Below, piece after piece: positions 10,532 to 19,540 of a stretch of DNA of 64,000 nucleotides. Position 1 is the first letter of the stretch; the number at the start of each line of letters is the position of its first letter. The stretch spans positions 1 through 64,000 of the forward strand of contig NZ_JNXT01000037.1 of assembly GCF_000716675.1 (NCBI RefSeq), read 5' to 3'. Position numbers and translations under genes: made by a program. The DNA comes from Streptomyces alboflavus. GTDB taxonomy: Bacteria > Actinomycetota > Actinomycetes > Streptomycetales > Streptomycetaceae. The notes under the pieces are model-generated. The model was given only the letters and a program-made list of their open reading frames with translations. It was not told the DNA's origin and searched no databases.

Positions 10532-12193
10532 TCAGCCCTGGCCGGGGTCACCGCCCGGGGGTGGTGTTGTCGGGGCCGGGTCCGACGGGGTCGGGGTGGG
10601 GTCCGGGGGTGGGGTGCTTGTCGGGGTGGGGTCCGGGTCGGGCTGGGTCGGGGTGGGGTTGCCCTGGGTCGGGGTCGGGTCCGGGTTGGACGGGCCGGGG
10701 CGGGTTGCCGTGGGGCGGGGGCCTGGGTTGCCGGGGCGGTTCGGTGGGGTGGAACTCCCGTAGCCCTCGAGGGAGATGACCGCTCCGGTGGGGGCGATGG
10801 TGACGCGGGCGCTCCAGTGGCCCGCGGGCTCGCGGTCGGCGTCGACGTACACCCTGATCGTCACGGACTCGCCGGGCGAGAGGGTCCCCGAGGACTGGCT
10901 GAGGGCCAGCCAGGAGGCTCCGGTGCTCGCGGACCAGCGGACCGGTGAGCTGCCGCCGCCGGTCAGCGTGATGAGCGTGACGCCGCCGTGCGAGCGGGCC
11001 TGGACGCCGATGCGTCCGGCGCCGGGGCCCGCCCCCGCGGGTCCGCCGGGGCTGATGACCTCCACGGAGACACCGGGTCCGCCGCGGCCGTCGCGGAAGC
11101 GGTCGGGGTCGGTGCGGGCGTTGCCCGCGTTCTCGTAGTCCTCCCGGCCCTTGGGGCCGCGGCCGCCGGGGCCGTCGTCGGCCTCGGCGGCGCTCGCGGA
11201 GCGGCCGTCGCGGCCCTCGCCGGTGAGCGGCGCGCCGCGGTAGGCCGCCCAGAGGGCGAGGACGGGGGCGGCGACGACGGTGGCGACGACCGTGGTGGTG
11301 ACGGCACGCGCGCGCAGGCGTTCGCGGCGGGCCGCGTGGTCCTTGGGGTCCATCGGGAAGCCGCGCCGGTCGAAGCGCGGGCCGCCGCCACGGGGCCTGC
11401 CCTTGGCGCGCGGGGTGTGGGCCATGGCGTGGTGCAGGGCCGCGCGCGGGGCGGCGATGACGGGCAGCGCGGCCGGGGTGACGGCGGTGCCGGGCCAGGC
11501 ACTGGGGCCGGTGCGCTCGGCGGTGCGGCGGCACTGCGGGCAGTCGTCGACGTGCCGGACGAGCTCGCGGCGCAGGGCGGTGCCGAGCAGGACCTGGTTG
11601 TCGCCGGTGAGGCGGGCCACGATCGGGCAGGTGCCGGTCTCGACGACGGCGAGGGCCGCGCGGGTGCGCTCCACCTCGCAGGCGGCGGAGGCCAACAGGT
11701 CACGGGCGGCGGCCGGGTCGAGGCCGAGGACGGCGGCGACCTCCTTGGCCGAGAGCCGGTGCCGGACGGCGAGCTCCAGGGCCTCGCGCTGCTCCGGCGT
11801 GGTCCCCGCGGCCTCGGGCCAGGCGAGCTGGGCCAGTTCGCGGCGGCGGGCGCGGGCGGTCTCGTCGATGGGGGCGGCGGGGGCGGCGGGGGGTCCGGGG
11901 GGCAGGCACATCCAGCGGGCGAGCGCGTACAGCCACGCACGGGTGTCGCCGTCGGGCCGGGCGCCGCGCCGCTCGGCCAGCACCAGGACCTCGCCGAGCG
12001 CGGCGGTCGCCGCGTCGTGGTCGCACAGCACCGACAGGCAGTACGTGAACAGGCCGTCCAGGAACGGTTCGAAGTGCGTGGAAGGAGGTGCCGGCGACTG
12101 GGCGACCGTGCGCGGCACCACCCGCTTGCGGGCGCCCGGATGCGCCCGGTGCGCGCCGGTGGTGTACGTGGGAGTTTCCGGGCTGCTGCTCAT
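10532..12193 (-). CDS. Membrane-anchored sigma-like / zinc-finger / BACON-domain fusion protein
   Basis: 553 residues with an unusual domain order. Residues about 40-90 and 138-185 resemble ECF sigma regions 2 and 4 (ALGEVLVLAERRG; AKEVAAVLGLDPAAARDLLASA). Then comes an HVDDCPQC motif (about 211-218), matching the H-x3-C-x2-C core of anti-sigma zinc fingers. A transmembrane helix follows at about 296-317. The exported region holds a BACON-type beta domain (about 398-474: WSASTGASWLALSQSSGTL, then GESVTIRVYV). The end is a long Pro/Thr/Asp tail. The order implies an intracellular sigma/anti-sigma-like module coupled to an outer carbohydrate- or mucin-binding-like domain. The ATG at 12193 directly follows an in-frame GTG. 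It is divergent from radA. Confidence 0.8.
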   Translation of the reverse strand: MSSSPETPTYTTGAHRAHPGARKRVVPRTVAQSPAPPSTHFEPFLDGLFTYCLSVLCDHDAATAALGEVLVLAERRGARPDGDTRAWLYALARWMCLPPGPPAAPAAPIDETARARRRELAQLAWPEAAGTTPEQREALELAVRHRLSAKEVAAVLGLDPAAARDLLASAACEVERTRAALAVVETGTCPIVARLTGDNQVLLGTALRRELVRHVDDCPQCRRTAERTGPSAWPGTAVTPAALPVIAAPRAALHHAMAHTPRAKGRPRGGGPRFDRRGFPMDPKDHAARRERLRARAVTTTVVATVVAAPVLALWAAYRGAPLTGEGRDGRSASAAEADDGPGGRGPKGREDYENAGNARTDPDRFRDGRGGPGVSVEVISPGGPAGAGPGAGRIGVQARSHGGVTLITLTGGGSSPVRWSASTGASWLALSQSSGTLSPGESVTIRVYVDADREPAGHWSARVTIAPTGAVISLEGYGSSTPPNRPGNPGPRPTATRPGPSNPDPTPTQGNPTPTQPDPDPTPTSTPPPDPTPTPSDPAPTTPPPGGDPGQG

Positions 12194-12404
12194 CACCCGT
12201 GCGAAGTTAGGCGCATGATGCAGGCGCCTTCTGCCCCCTTGAGCACATTTAATCCTTACGGGTGAACAGATCCCTCAAAAGGGGACAGGAAGCCATGATT
12301 CCGTTGCCCGTTCGAGAAGGAGGGACTCGGCGGGTCAGGGGGCGCCCACGGACCGGTCCCCCGGCGCTGCCCGGGTTGTCGGTGGTGGCGGCTACGGTTC
12401 GTGC

Positions 12405-13814
12405 ATGGCTGCCCGTACGAAATCCAGTAAGGACCGGCCGTCCTACCGCTGCACCGAGTGCGGCTGGCAGACGGCCAAGTGGCTCGGCCGCTGCCCCGAG
12501 TGCCAGGCGTGGGGGACGGTCGAGGAGTACGGCGCGCCCGCGGTGCGCACGACGGCCCCCGGCCGGGTCACGTCCTCCGCGGTGCCCATCGGCGAGGTCG
12601 ACGTCCGCCGCGCCACCGCCCGCTCCACCGGCGTGCCCGAGCTGGACCGCGTCCTCGGCGGTGGCCTGGTGCCGGGCGCCGTGGTGCTGCTCGCGGGCGA
12701 GCCGGGCGTCGGCAAGTCCACGCTCCTGCTCGACGTCGCGGCGAAGGCGGCCACGGACGACCACCGCACGCTCTATGTCACCGGCGAGGAGTCGGCCAGC
12801 CAGGTCCGGCTGCGCGCCGACCGCATCAGCGCCATCGCGGACCACCTGTACCTGGCCGCGGAGACCGATCTGGCCGCCGTCCTCGGTCACTTGGACGCCG
12901 TCAAGCCCTCGCTCCTGATCCTGGACTCGGTGCAGACGGTCGCCTCGCCGGAGATCGACGGCGCGCCCGGCGGCATGGCGCAGGTCCGTGAGGTCGCGGG
13001 CGCCCTGATCCGCGCGTCCAAGGAGCGCGGCATGTCCACGCTCCTGGTCGGCCACGTCACCAAGGACGGCGCCATCGCGGGCCCGCGCCTCCTGGAGCAC
13101 CTGGTCGACGTGGTCCTGCACTTCGAGGGCGACCGGCACGCCCGCCTCCGGCTCGTCCGCGGCGTGAAGAACCGGTACGGGACGACGGACGAGGTCGGCT
13201 GCTTCGAGCTGCACGACGAGGGCATCACGGGCCTCGCCGACCCCTCCGGGCTGTTCCTGACCCGCCGCGACGAGCCGGTCCCCGGCACCTGCCTGACGGT
13301 GACGCTGGAGGGCCGCCGCCCCCTGGTCGCCGAGGTGCAGGCGCTCACCGTCGACTCCCAGATCCCCTCGCCGCGCCGCACCACGTCCGGCCTGGAGACG
13401 TCCCGGGTCTCGATGATGCTGGCGGTCCTGGAGCAGCGCGGCCGCATCAGCGCCCTCGGCAAGCGCGACATCTACAGCGCCACGGTCGGCGGCGTGAAGC
13501 TGTCGGAGCCCGCCGCCGACCTCGCCGTGGCGCTCGCCCTGGCCAGCGCCGCGAGCGACACTCCGCTGCCGAAGAACCTCGTCGCGATCGGCGAGGTGGG
13601 TCTCGCGGGCGAGGTCAGACGGGTCACCGGCGTGCAGCGCAGACTGGCCGAGGCCCACCGCCTGGGCTTCACCCACGCGCTCGTGCCCGCCGACCCGGGC
13701 AAGGTCCCGCCCGGTATGAAGGTCACCGAAGTCGCCGACATGGGCGACGCGCTGCGCGTCCTTCCGAGATCGCGTCGTCAAGAGGCCCCACGCCAGGACG
13801 AAGTCCGCCGGTAG
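12405..13814 (+). CDS. radA: DNA repair protein RadA
   Basis: 469-residue RecA-like recombination factor that promotes branch migration and processing of recombination intermediates. All diagnostic parts are present. There is an N-terminal four-Cys zinc finger (CTEC at 16-19, CPEC at 30-33), Walker A GEPGVGKST (98-106), Walker B LLILDS, and the RadA-specific KNRYG motif (255-259). A C-terminal Lon-protease-like domain follows, with GGVKLSEPAADLAVA and the EVGLAGEVR block. It is the first gene of a radA-disA pair, 90 nt apart on the same strand, a classical actinobacterial and firmicute arrangement. Confidence 0.97.
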   Translation: MAARTKSSKDRPSYRCTECGWQTAKWLGRCPECQAWGTVEEYGAPAVRTTAPGRVTSSAVPIGEVDVRRATARSTGVPELDRVLGGGLVPGAVVLLAGEPGVGKSTLLLDVAAKAATDDHRTLYVTGEESASQVRLRADRISAIADHLYLAAETDLAAVLGHLDAVKPSLLILDSVQTVASPEIDGAPGGMAQVREVAGALIRASKERGMSTLLVGHVTKDGAIAGPRLLEHLVDVVLHFEGDRHARLRLVRGVKNRYGTTDEVGCFELHDEGITGLADPSGLFLTRRDEPVPGTCLTVTLEGRRPLVAEVQALTVDSQIPSPRRTTSGLETSRVSMMLAVLEQRGRISALGKRDIYSATVGGVKLSEPAADLAVALALASAASDTPLPKNLVAIGEVGLAGEVRRVTGVQRRLAEAHRLGFTHALVPADPGKVPPGMKVTEVADMGDALRVLPRSRRQEAPRQDEVRR

Positions 13815-13904
13815 ACTTTGCCCTGGTCTCGCCCATCCGTACGAAGCAAGGCGTATCGAGGCGTGTGGGGGAGGGCTTGGACAACCTGCGACCGGAGGAG
13901 TGCA

Positions 13905-15029
13905 GTGGCAGCCAACGACCGGGCAGCGGTTCCCGGCAAGCCCGGTGGAGGCTCCGGTGCCGACGGGCTGATGCGCGCCTCCCTGAGCGCGGTCGCGCCG
14001 GGCACGGCCCTGCGCGACGGCCTGGAGCGGATCCTCAGAGGCAACACGGGCGGGCTCATCGTGCTCGGCTCGGACAAGACCGTCGAGTCGATGTGCACGG
14101 GCGGCTTCGTCCTCGACGTCGAGTTCACGGCCACGCGCCTGCGTGAGCTGTGCAAGCTCGACGGCGGCATCGTGCTCGACAAGGACATCACGAAGATCCT
14201 GCGCGCGGGCGTGCAGTTGGTCCCGGACCCGACCATCCCCACGGAGGAGACGGGCACCCGGCACCGCACGGCGGACCGGGTCAGCAAGCAGGTCGGCTTC
14301 CCCGTCGTGTCGGTCTCGCAGTCGATGCGCCTGATCGCGCTCTACGTGGACGGCCAGCGCCGCGTCCTGGAGGACTCGGCGGCGATCCTGTCACGTGCCA
14401 ACCAGGCCCTCGCCACCCTGGAGCGGTACAAGCTCCGCCTCGACGAGGTCGCGGGCACGCTCTCCGCCCTGGAGATCGAGGACCTGGTGACGGTCCGGGA
14501 CGTCACCGCGGTCGCCCAGCGCCTGGAGATGGTGCGGCGCATCGCCAAGGAGATCGCCGAGTACGTGGTCGAGCTGGGCACGGACGGCCGCCTCCTGACC
14601 CTCCAGCTGGACGAGTTGATCGCGGGCGTCGAGCCCGAGCGCGAGCTGGTCGTCCGTGACTACGTACCGGAGCCCACCGCCAAGCGCTCGCGCACCGTGG
14701 ACGAGGCGCTCGCCGAGCTGGACTCCCTCACGCACGCCGAGCTGCTCGAACTGCCCACGGTGGCCCGGGCGTTGGGGTACACGGGCTCCCCGGAGACCCT
14801 GGACTCCGCGGTGTCGCCGCGTGGCTTCCGGCTGCTCGCGAAGGTGCCCCGGCTGCCCGGCGCCATCATCGACCGCCTCGTCGAGCACTTCGGCGGCCTG
14901 CAGAAGCTGCTCGCCGCGAGCGTGGACGACCTCCAGACGGTGGACGGGGTCGGGGAGGCGCGGGCGCGCAGTGTCCGCGAGGGGCTCTCGCGGCTGGCGG
15001 AGTCGTCGATCCTCGAGCGGTACGTGTAG
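13905..15029 (+). CDS. disA: DNA integrity scanning diadenylate cyclase DisA
   Basis: 374-residue enzyme making c-di-AMP from two ATP. The N-terminal DAC domain shows KLDGGIVLD (the DGA-type motif, about 84-92) and GTRHRTADR (the RHR motif, 117-125). A helical linker follows. The C-terminal helix-hairpin-helix DNA-binding domain (about 305-365: [20 protein letters not shown]) lets the protein sense branched DNA. The GTG start at 13905 has GGAGGAG 4-5 nt upstream, whereas the longer open frame to 13818 has no ribosome site. In Streptomyces c-di-AMP affects osmotic balance and development. An M23 peptidase and an osmoprotectant transporter occur elsewhere in this window, but no regulatory link is shown by sequence. 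Confidence 0.97.
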   Translation: MAANDRAAVPGKPGGGSGADGLMRASLSAVAPGTALRDGLERILRGNTGGLIVLGSDKTVESMCTGGFVLDVEFTATRLRELCKLDGGIVLDKDITKILRAGVQLVPDPTIPTEETGTRHRTADRVSKQVGFPVVSVSQSMRLIALYVDGQRRVLEDSAAILSRANQALATLERYKLRLDEVAGTLSALEIEDLVTVRDVTAVAQRLEMVRRIAKEIAEYVVELGTDGRLLTLQLDELIAGVEPERELVVRDYVPEPTAKRSRTVDEALAELDSLTHAELLELPTVARALGYTGSPETLDSAVSPRGFRLLAKVPRLPGAIIDRLVEHFGGLQKLLAASVDDLQTVDGVGEARARSVREGLSRLAESSILERYV

Positions 15030-15090
15030 CCGTCCGGCTCGGTTGGCGGCGGTCTGTCGGCTCGGTACGTCAGCCGCGCGGGACCCGGGC

Positions 15091-15113
15091 GCCCCGGCCT
15101 CGGTGGCCGGGGC
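15091..15113. terminator. Hairpin between convergent disA and secreted-protein gene
   Basis: GCCCCGGCC-TCGGT-GGCCGGGGC, a perfect 9-bp stem and 5-nt loop in the 118-nt convergent gap. It is suitable as a terminator for either strand. Confidence 0.6.
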
Positions 15114-15147
15114 CGGTGCCGGGGAGACCCCCGCCCCCGTACAGCCC

Positions 15148-15993
15148 CTAGTCCTTCGTCAGCACGAACGACGCCTGGTCGCTGCCCAGGCCCGCCGCCC
15201 GCGCCTCCACCAGGTACGTGCCCGCCTTCGCGCCGCCCGCGGGAGGCGTCGCGCACTGCGGGGCGCTGGCCTTGCGGTCCCACTCCAGGGTGTGCGTCAC
15301 ATGGCCGTTCGCGGGCACCTTGAACAGCAGGGTCGCCGCGGCACCGGGGCAGTCGTTCGACGACCACATCGCGTCGCCCGCCCCGGACAGGGTGATCGTC
15401 ACTACGGTGCCCTTGCCGCCGAGGTCGACCTTGCAGGCCTTGCCGCCGCTGTTGACGGCGGTCAGCTCCAGCTTCGGCTTCTGCCCGGGCGTGTACGAGT
15501 TCCGTACGCTGCGCAGCTTCAACTCGACCGCGCCGGGCGTGCAGTTGGCGAGGGAGGACCCGGCAGGGAGCCGCGCGCCCGACCCGCCGCCGCCCTTCGC
15601 GTCGCCCGAGCCGCCGGAGCCGCCCGAGCCGCCCGAGCCGCCCGCGGAGTCGCCGCCGGAGCCCGAGCCACCGGAGCCCTTCGCGTCACCGGAGCCGTCG
15701 GAGTCGCCGGAGCCGTCGCCCCCGCCGTCCTCGCCGCCCTCCGACTCGTCCCGGCCGCCCGGGTGTTCGCTGATCGCGGGCCCGGATCCGGAGGGCCCGG
15801 GCGTGATGGACGTGGCGGGGCCGTTGCCCGACGGACCGTCAGCGCCGTTGTCCCCGCCGCCTCCGCCCGAGGCTAGGGCCCATACGACAAGGAGCAAGAG
15901 GAGTCCGACGACGGACAGCAGGACGGCCCTCCGACGCCAGTAGATGGAGGAGGGAAGCGGCCCGATCGGATTGCGCAGAGATCCCACGCCCAA
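15148..15993 (-). CDS. Exported single-pass protein with Gly/Ser/Asp-rich stalk
   Basis: 281 residues. A short cytosolic N-terminus ending in WRRR is followed by a transmembrane helix at about 22-41 and then by roughly 110 residues of Gly, Ser, Asp and Glu low complexity (a flexible stalk). A compact C-terminal beta domain spans about residues 155-281, with four Cys that could form two disulphides (NCTPG, GKACKV, NDCPG, PQCATPP). The domain ends in an immunoglobulin-like strand pattern (TYLVEARAAGLGSDQASFVL). It is probably anchored in the membrane with the domain in the wall space. No enzymatic motif is visible. It is divergent from the PAP2 phosphatase gene. Confidence 0.75.
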   Translation of the reverse strand: MGVGSLRNPIGPLPSSIYWRRRAVLLSVVGLLLLLVVWALASGGGGGDNGADGPSGNGPATSITPGPSGSGPAISEHPGGRDESEGGEDGGGDGSGDSDGSGDAKGSGGSGSGGDSAGGSGGSGGSGGSGDAKGGGGSGARLPAGSSLANCTPGAVELKLRSVRNSYTPGQKPKLELTAVNSGGKACKVDLGGKGTVVTITLSGAGDAMWSSNDCPGAAATLLFKVPANGHVTHTLEWDRKASAPQCATPPAGGAKAGTYLVEARAAGLGSDQASFVLTKD

Positions 15994-16246
15994 ACCTTAC
16001 GAGAGAACCGGGCGTTGTCCTGCCCCACCCGCCGCCTCAGGCCACAACTTTTGCGGATCATCATCCCGGACAGGCCCGCCCGAAGGCCCCGGAACGGTCC
16101 CCGGGGCGCTCCTCGACGCGCTCGCGGCGGCCCCTCGGCGCCGCCCCGGTGCCCCGTCACGGCACCCACCCCTGACTTTCGTCAGGTCCACGATGCGCCC
16201 ATCGCCGGATGTGACGGTGCCGGACCACTGCGTACGGTCCGGAATC

Positions 16247-17239
16247 ATGGACACCATGGATTCTTCCGGCCTCTACCTAGACGTCACCGAATTCGCCCAC
16301 GACACCCCTTCGTGGGTGCAGCACCTCGCGGAGGTGTGGACGGAGCTCGGGCTGCTGCTCTTCGGCGTCCTCTTCGTCGTGGCCTGGTGGCGGGCGCGGC
16401 GCGGGGACCCGCGGGCCGTCGCGGTGGCGGTCCTCGCGCCGCTCGGCACGGCGCTGGCGTACGTCATCAGTGAGACCGTGAAGTCCTTCATCGAGGAGGA
16501 GCGGCCGTGCCGGGCGGTGTCCGGGGCGCTCAAGCCGCTCGTGGAGTGCCCGCCGCACGGCGACTGGTCGTTCCCGAGCAACCACTCGACGATCGCGGGC
16601 GCCGCCGCCGTGGGCCTCGCCCTCGCCTGGCCCCGGATCGCCGCCCTGACCCTGCCGATGGCGGTGCTCATGGCGTTCTCGCGGGTGTTCGTGGGCGTGC
16701 ACTACCCGCACGACGTGGCCGTCGGCCTGGTCCTCGGCGCGGTCGTGGTGTTCCTCGCGGTGAAGTTCGCCACCCGGCCCGTGACGCGGATCACGGAGAC
16801 GATGCGGGGGTCGCGGACCGGCGTGGTCAGGTGGTTCGCGGGCGAGGGCACGGGCCCGGCGACCGCTCCGGCCGCGGCGACCGGGCAGTACGTGCCGTCG
16901 CAGGCCGGGCCGTACGAGAACTCGTTGCCGTACCGGCCCGCGCGCGCCGAGCAGCCCCAGGAGCAGACGATGACGCTGCGCCGCCACCAGGACGCGCACC
17001 AAGGGGCGCACCAGGGCGCGCACCAGGATCCGTACCAGGGCCAGTACCAAGGGCAGAACGCCTATCAGGGGCAGCAGGCGTACCAGGGGCAGGGCTCCCA
17101 CCAGGGGCAAGGCGCGTACCAAGGACAGGACCCGTATCAGGGACAGGACGCGTACCAGGGGCAGGGCTCGTACCAAGGCCAGGACCCCTACGGCCACCAG
17201 CAGCAGTACCGGCCCCAGGACCCCGACCCCCGCTCCTGA
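16247..17239 (+). CDS. PAP2-family membrane phosphatase with Gln-rich repeat tail
   Basis: 330 residues. The first 195 form a PAP2 integral membrane phosphatase of the undecaprenyl-diphosphate or lipid phosphate phosphatase type. The tripartite signature is KSFIEEERP, PSNHST (the PSGH motif) and SRVFVGVHYPHDV. The C-terminal 80 residues (about 250-325) are a hydrophilic tandem repeat of five-residue units around YQGQ (AYQGQ, SHQGQ, DPYQGQ and so on), unusual for the family. I start at ATG 16247; ATG 16256 is also possible. The catalytic residues face the periplasmic side, where such enzymes recycle the wall lipid carrier. Convergent with a response regulator gene 18 nt away. Confidence 0.9.
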   Translation: MDTMDSSGLYLDVTEFAHDTPSWVQHLAEVWTELGLLLFGVLFVVAWWRARRGDPRAVAVAVLAPLGTALAYVISETVKSFIEEERPCRAVSGALKPLVECPPHGDWSFPSNHSTIAGAAAVGLALAWPRIAALTLPMAVLMAFSRVFVGVHYPHDVAVGLVLGAVVVFLAVKFATRPVTRITETMRGSRTGVVRWFAGEGTGPATAPAAATGQYVPSQAGPYENSLPYRPARAEQPQEQTMTLRRHQDAHQGAHQGAHQDPYQGQYQGQNAYQGQQAYQGQGSHQGQGAYQGQDPYQGQDAYQGQGSYQGQDPYGHQQQYRPQDPDPRS

Positions 17240-17257
17240 AGCGGGAGTTGGGCGGCC

Positions 17258-17938
17258 TCACCCCGGCGTCGGCTCCCCCGCGCCGTCGTCCGCCACCAGG
17301 CCCGCCTCGTACGCGACGACCGCCGCGCGGACGCGGTTCTTGACCTCCAGGCGGTCGAGGACCGCGCTGACGTAGGCCTTGACGGTGCCCTCGACCAGGT
17401 GGAGGCGTGCGGCGATCTCCGGGTTGGACAGGCCCGCGCCGACCAGGCCGAGCACTTCGCGCTCGCGGGGCGTCAGGAGCGCGACCCGGGCGCGCGCCTC
17501 GGCCCCGCGCGCCAGGCGGCGGGCGCCGAAGCCGTCGATGACCTGCCGCGCCACCCGCGGCGAGAGGAACGCGGCGCCGCCCGCCACCGCCCGTACGCCC
17601 GCGATGAGTTCGTGCGGGTCGCCGGACTTCAGCAGGAACCCGGTGGCGCCGCCGCCGAGCGCCCGTGCCACGTACGCGTCCTCGGAGAACGTCGTGAGCA
17701 TGGCGACCGCCGTGTCCGGCAGGGTCCGCACGATCTCCTCCGCCGCCGCCAGGCCGTCGAGGCGCGGCATGCGGATGTCCAGGAGCGCCACGTCGGGGCG
17801 GTGCGCGCGGGCGAGGTCGACCGCCTCGCGGCCGTCGGCGGCCTCCGCGACCACCTCGATGTCGGTGCCCGCCGCGAGGATGGCGCCCACGCCCGCGCGG
17901 ATCATCGCCTCATCGTCCGCGAGCAGCACCCGGATCAC
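17258..17938 (-). CDS. LuxR/NarL-type response regulator
   Basis: 226 residues. The receiver domain (1-120) has the acidic pair DDE (8-10), the phospho-acceptor Asp in ALLDIRMP (residue 54) and the conserved Lys in FLLKSGD. A C-terminal LuxR HTH is at about 155-215 (LTPREREVLGLVGAGLSN, then EIAARLHLVEGTVKAYVS). The GTG start overlaps the stop codon of the upstream histidine kinase by 4 nt (GTGA), so the pair is co-translated. Targets are unknown. Confidence 0.93.
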   Translation of the reverse strand: MIRVLLADDEAMIRAGVGAILAAGTDIEVVAEAADGREAVDLARAHRPDVALLDIRMPRLDGLAAAEEIVRTLPDTAVAMLTTFSEDAYVARALGGGATGFLLKSGDPHELIAGVRAVAGGAAFLSPRVARQVIDGFGARRLARGAEARARVALLTPREREVLGLVGAGLSNPEIAARLHLVEGTVKAYVSAVLDRLEVKNRVRAAVVAYEAGLVADDGAGEPTPG

Positions 17939-19506
17939 CGCGCCCACGCCGCCTCCCGGCCCATGCTCCGGTCCGCGCCCGCCTTGGGGATCACTGTCTT
18001 GTCCACCAGCCTTCCGTCGTCGAAGCAGAGTCTGAAGTGCGTGAGGGAGGTGAAGAGCTCCCCGCTGGAGCGGTAGTAGCGGCAGTCCGCGCCCGGGGGC
18101 GGCGGGGTCGGCGCGCGCTCCACCGGCGGGTCCGTGACGCTGCGGTCCGGCAGCACGGCGGCGACCTCGGACCGCGGCTGGCCCACGCGCAGGGCCGCGT
18201 AGTCGGCGGGCCGCAGGACGGAGTGCGTCTTCGTGTACGCGTACCAGGTGAACGCGCCCGCGACGAGCACGGTTCCGATGGCGACGGCGGCGCCGAAGGT
18301 GAGGGCGGTGCGGCGGCGGGCGTGGGCCAGGACGGAGCCCGGGGGCGGGAGCGTCGGCTCGGGTGCGGCGGGGCGGGGCGCTCCGGCCGCCGGCAGCCTC
18401 GCCGTGACGCGGAACCCGCCGCCCCGCGGCCCGGCCGTCAGCGTGCCGCCGCCCGCCGCGACCCGGGCCCGCAGGTCGGCCAGGCCGGAGCCGCCGTCCG
18501 GCGGGGCGGGACGGGGTGCGTCGCCGTGCGGGGGCGGGCCGTTGCTGACCTCGATCGTCGTGGTGCTGCCGGTGCCGGTCGCCGTGACGGTGACCGGGGC
18601 GCCCGGGGCGTACTTCGCGGCGTTGGTCAGGGCCTCCTGGACCACGCGGTACGCGATGCGTCCGGCGCCGTCGGACGCATCGGTGCCGTCGTCCTCGTAC
18701 CGCACCGGAAGGCCCGACTCCGCTGCCCGCGCGACGAGTTGCGCCACCGTCTCGCCGGGCGGGGCCAGCGGGGCGCTCTCGTCGCCCTCGTCCCGGAGCA
18801 CGCCGATGATCTCGCGCAGCCGGTCGGTGGCCGTCGCGGCGGCCTCGCGCAGGTCGGACGCGGCGGCCCGGTGGTGTGCGGGGAGGTCGGCGGCCACCTG
18901 GAGGGCGCCCGCGCGGACCGCGATCAGGCTCAGCTCGTGGCCGAGGGAGTCGTGCATGTCCTGGGCGATGCGGGCGCGTTCGCGCAGCCGGGCCCGGTCG
19001 GCGACGATGCGCTGCTCGCGCTCCAGCTGGTCGGCGCGCTCCCAGCCCGCCGCGGCGAGGGCCCGGCCCTGGCGCCAGTAGCGGCCCGCGAGCCAGGGGA
19101 AGACCACGCCGAACAGCAGCGTGCCCATGAGCACCAGCCACTCCACGACCGGGTCCACGTCCCGGACCAGGATCCTGACCGTGCCCGCCGCCCAGACCGC
19201 CGCGAAGGCGAGCAGCGCCGGGCGGGCGCGGATGCCGTGCCTGCCGAGCAGCAGCGCGAGCACGGCGAGGGCGGGGCCGTACGACACGGAGAACAGGGCG
19301 GGGGCGGTCAGGCCGAGGGCGGCGGCGAGGAGGAAGGCGGTGGCCGGGCGGGCGCGCCAGGTCGCCGTGGCCACGGCGAGGACCGCGAGGCCCGCGAACT
19401 GGGCCCACAGGGGGCGGGGTTCGTTCAGGCCGATCGCGTCGGCGCTCACCGCGGGCACGGCGAGGGCCGCCCAGAGGGCGACGTCCATCGTGCGGGGGCT
19501 CTTCAC
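17935..19506 (-). CDS. Histidine kinase with extra C-terminal membrane helix and BamE-like outer domain
   Basis: 523-residue NarL-type sensor kinase. Several N-terminal membrane helices (about residues 8-150) precede a HisKA_3 dimerisation helix with the phospho-acceptor His in QDMHDSLGHELS. A HATPase_c domain follows, with the N-box VVQEALTNAAKYAP and the GSGLADLRARV G-box. Unusually, the protein does not end there. After a Pro/Ala linker comes another transmembrane helix (about 396-418). An exported segment of about 100 residues follows, in which DYAALRVGQPRSEVAAVLPDR resembles the BamE/SmpA-OmlA fold, with two Cys (ADCRYY, RLCFDD). GTG start; the response regulator follows with a 4-nt overlap. 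Confidence 0.88.
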   Translation of the reverse strand: MKSPRTMDVALWAALAVPAVSADAIGLNEPRPLWAQFAGLAVLAVATATWRARPATAFLLAAALGLTAPALFSVSYGPALAVLALLLGRHGIRARPALLAFAAVWAAGTVRILVRDVDPVVEWLVLMGTLLFGVVFPWLAGRYWRQGRALAAAGWERADQLEREQRIVADRARLRERARIAQDMHDSLGHELSLIAVRAGALQVAADLPAHHRAAASDLREAAATATDRLREIIGVLRDEGDESAPLAPPGETVAQLVARAAESGLPVRYEDDGTDASDGAGRIAYRVVQEALTNAAKYAPGAPVTVTATGTGSTTTIEVSNGPPPHGDAPRPAPPDGGSGLADLRARVAAGGGTLTAGPRGGGFRVTARLPAAGAPRPAAPEPTLPPPGSVLAHARRRTALTFGAAVAIGTVLVAGAFTWYAYTKTHSVLRPADYAALRVGQPRSEVAAVLPDRSVTDPPVERAPTPPPPGADCRYYRSSGELFTSLTHFRLCFDDGRLVDKTVIPKAGADRSMGREAAWAR

Positions 19507-19540
19507 TCCCTCGACGGTACGTGTTGCCCGGCGGGGCCCG

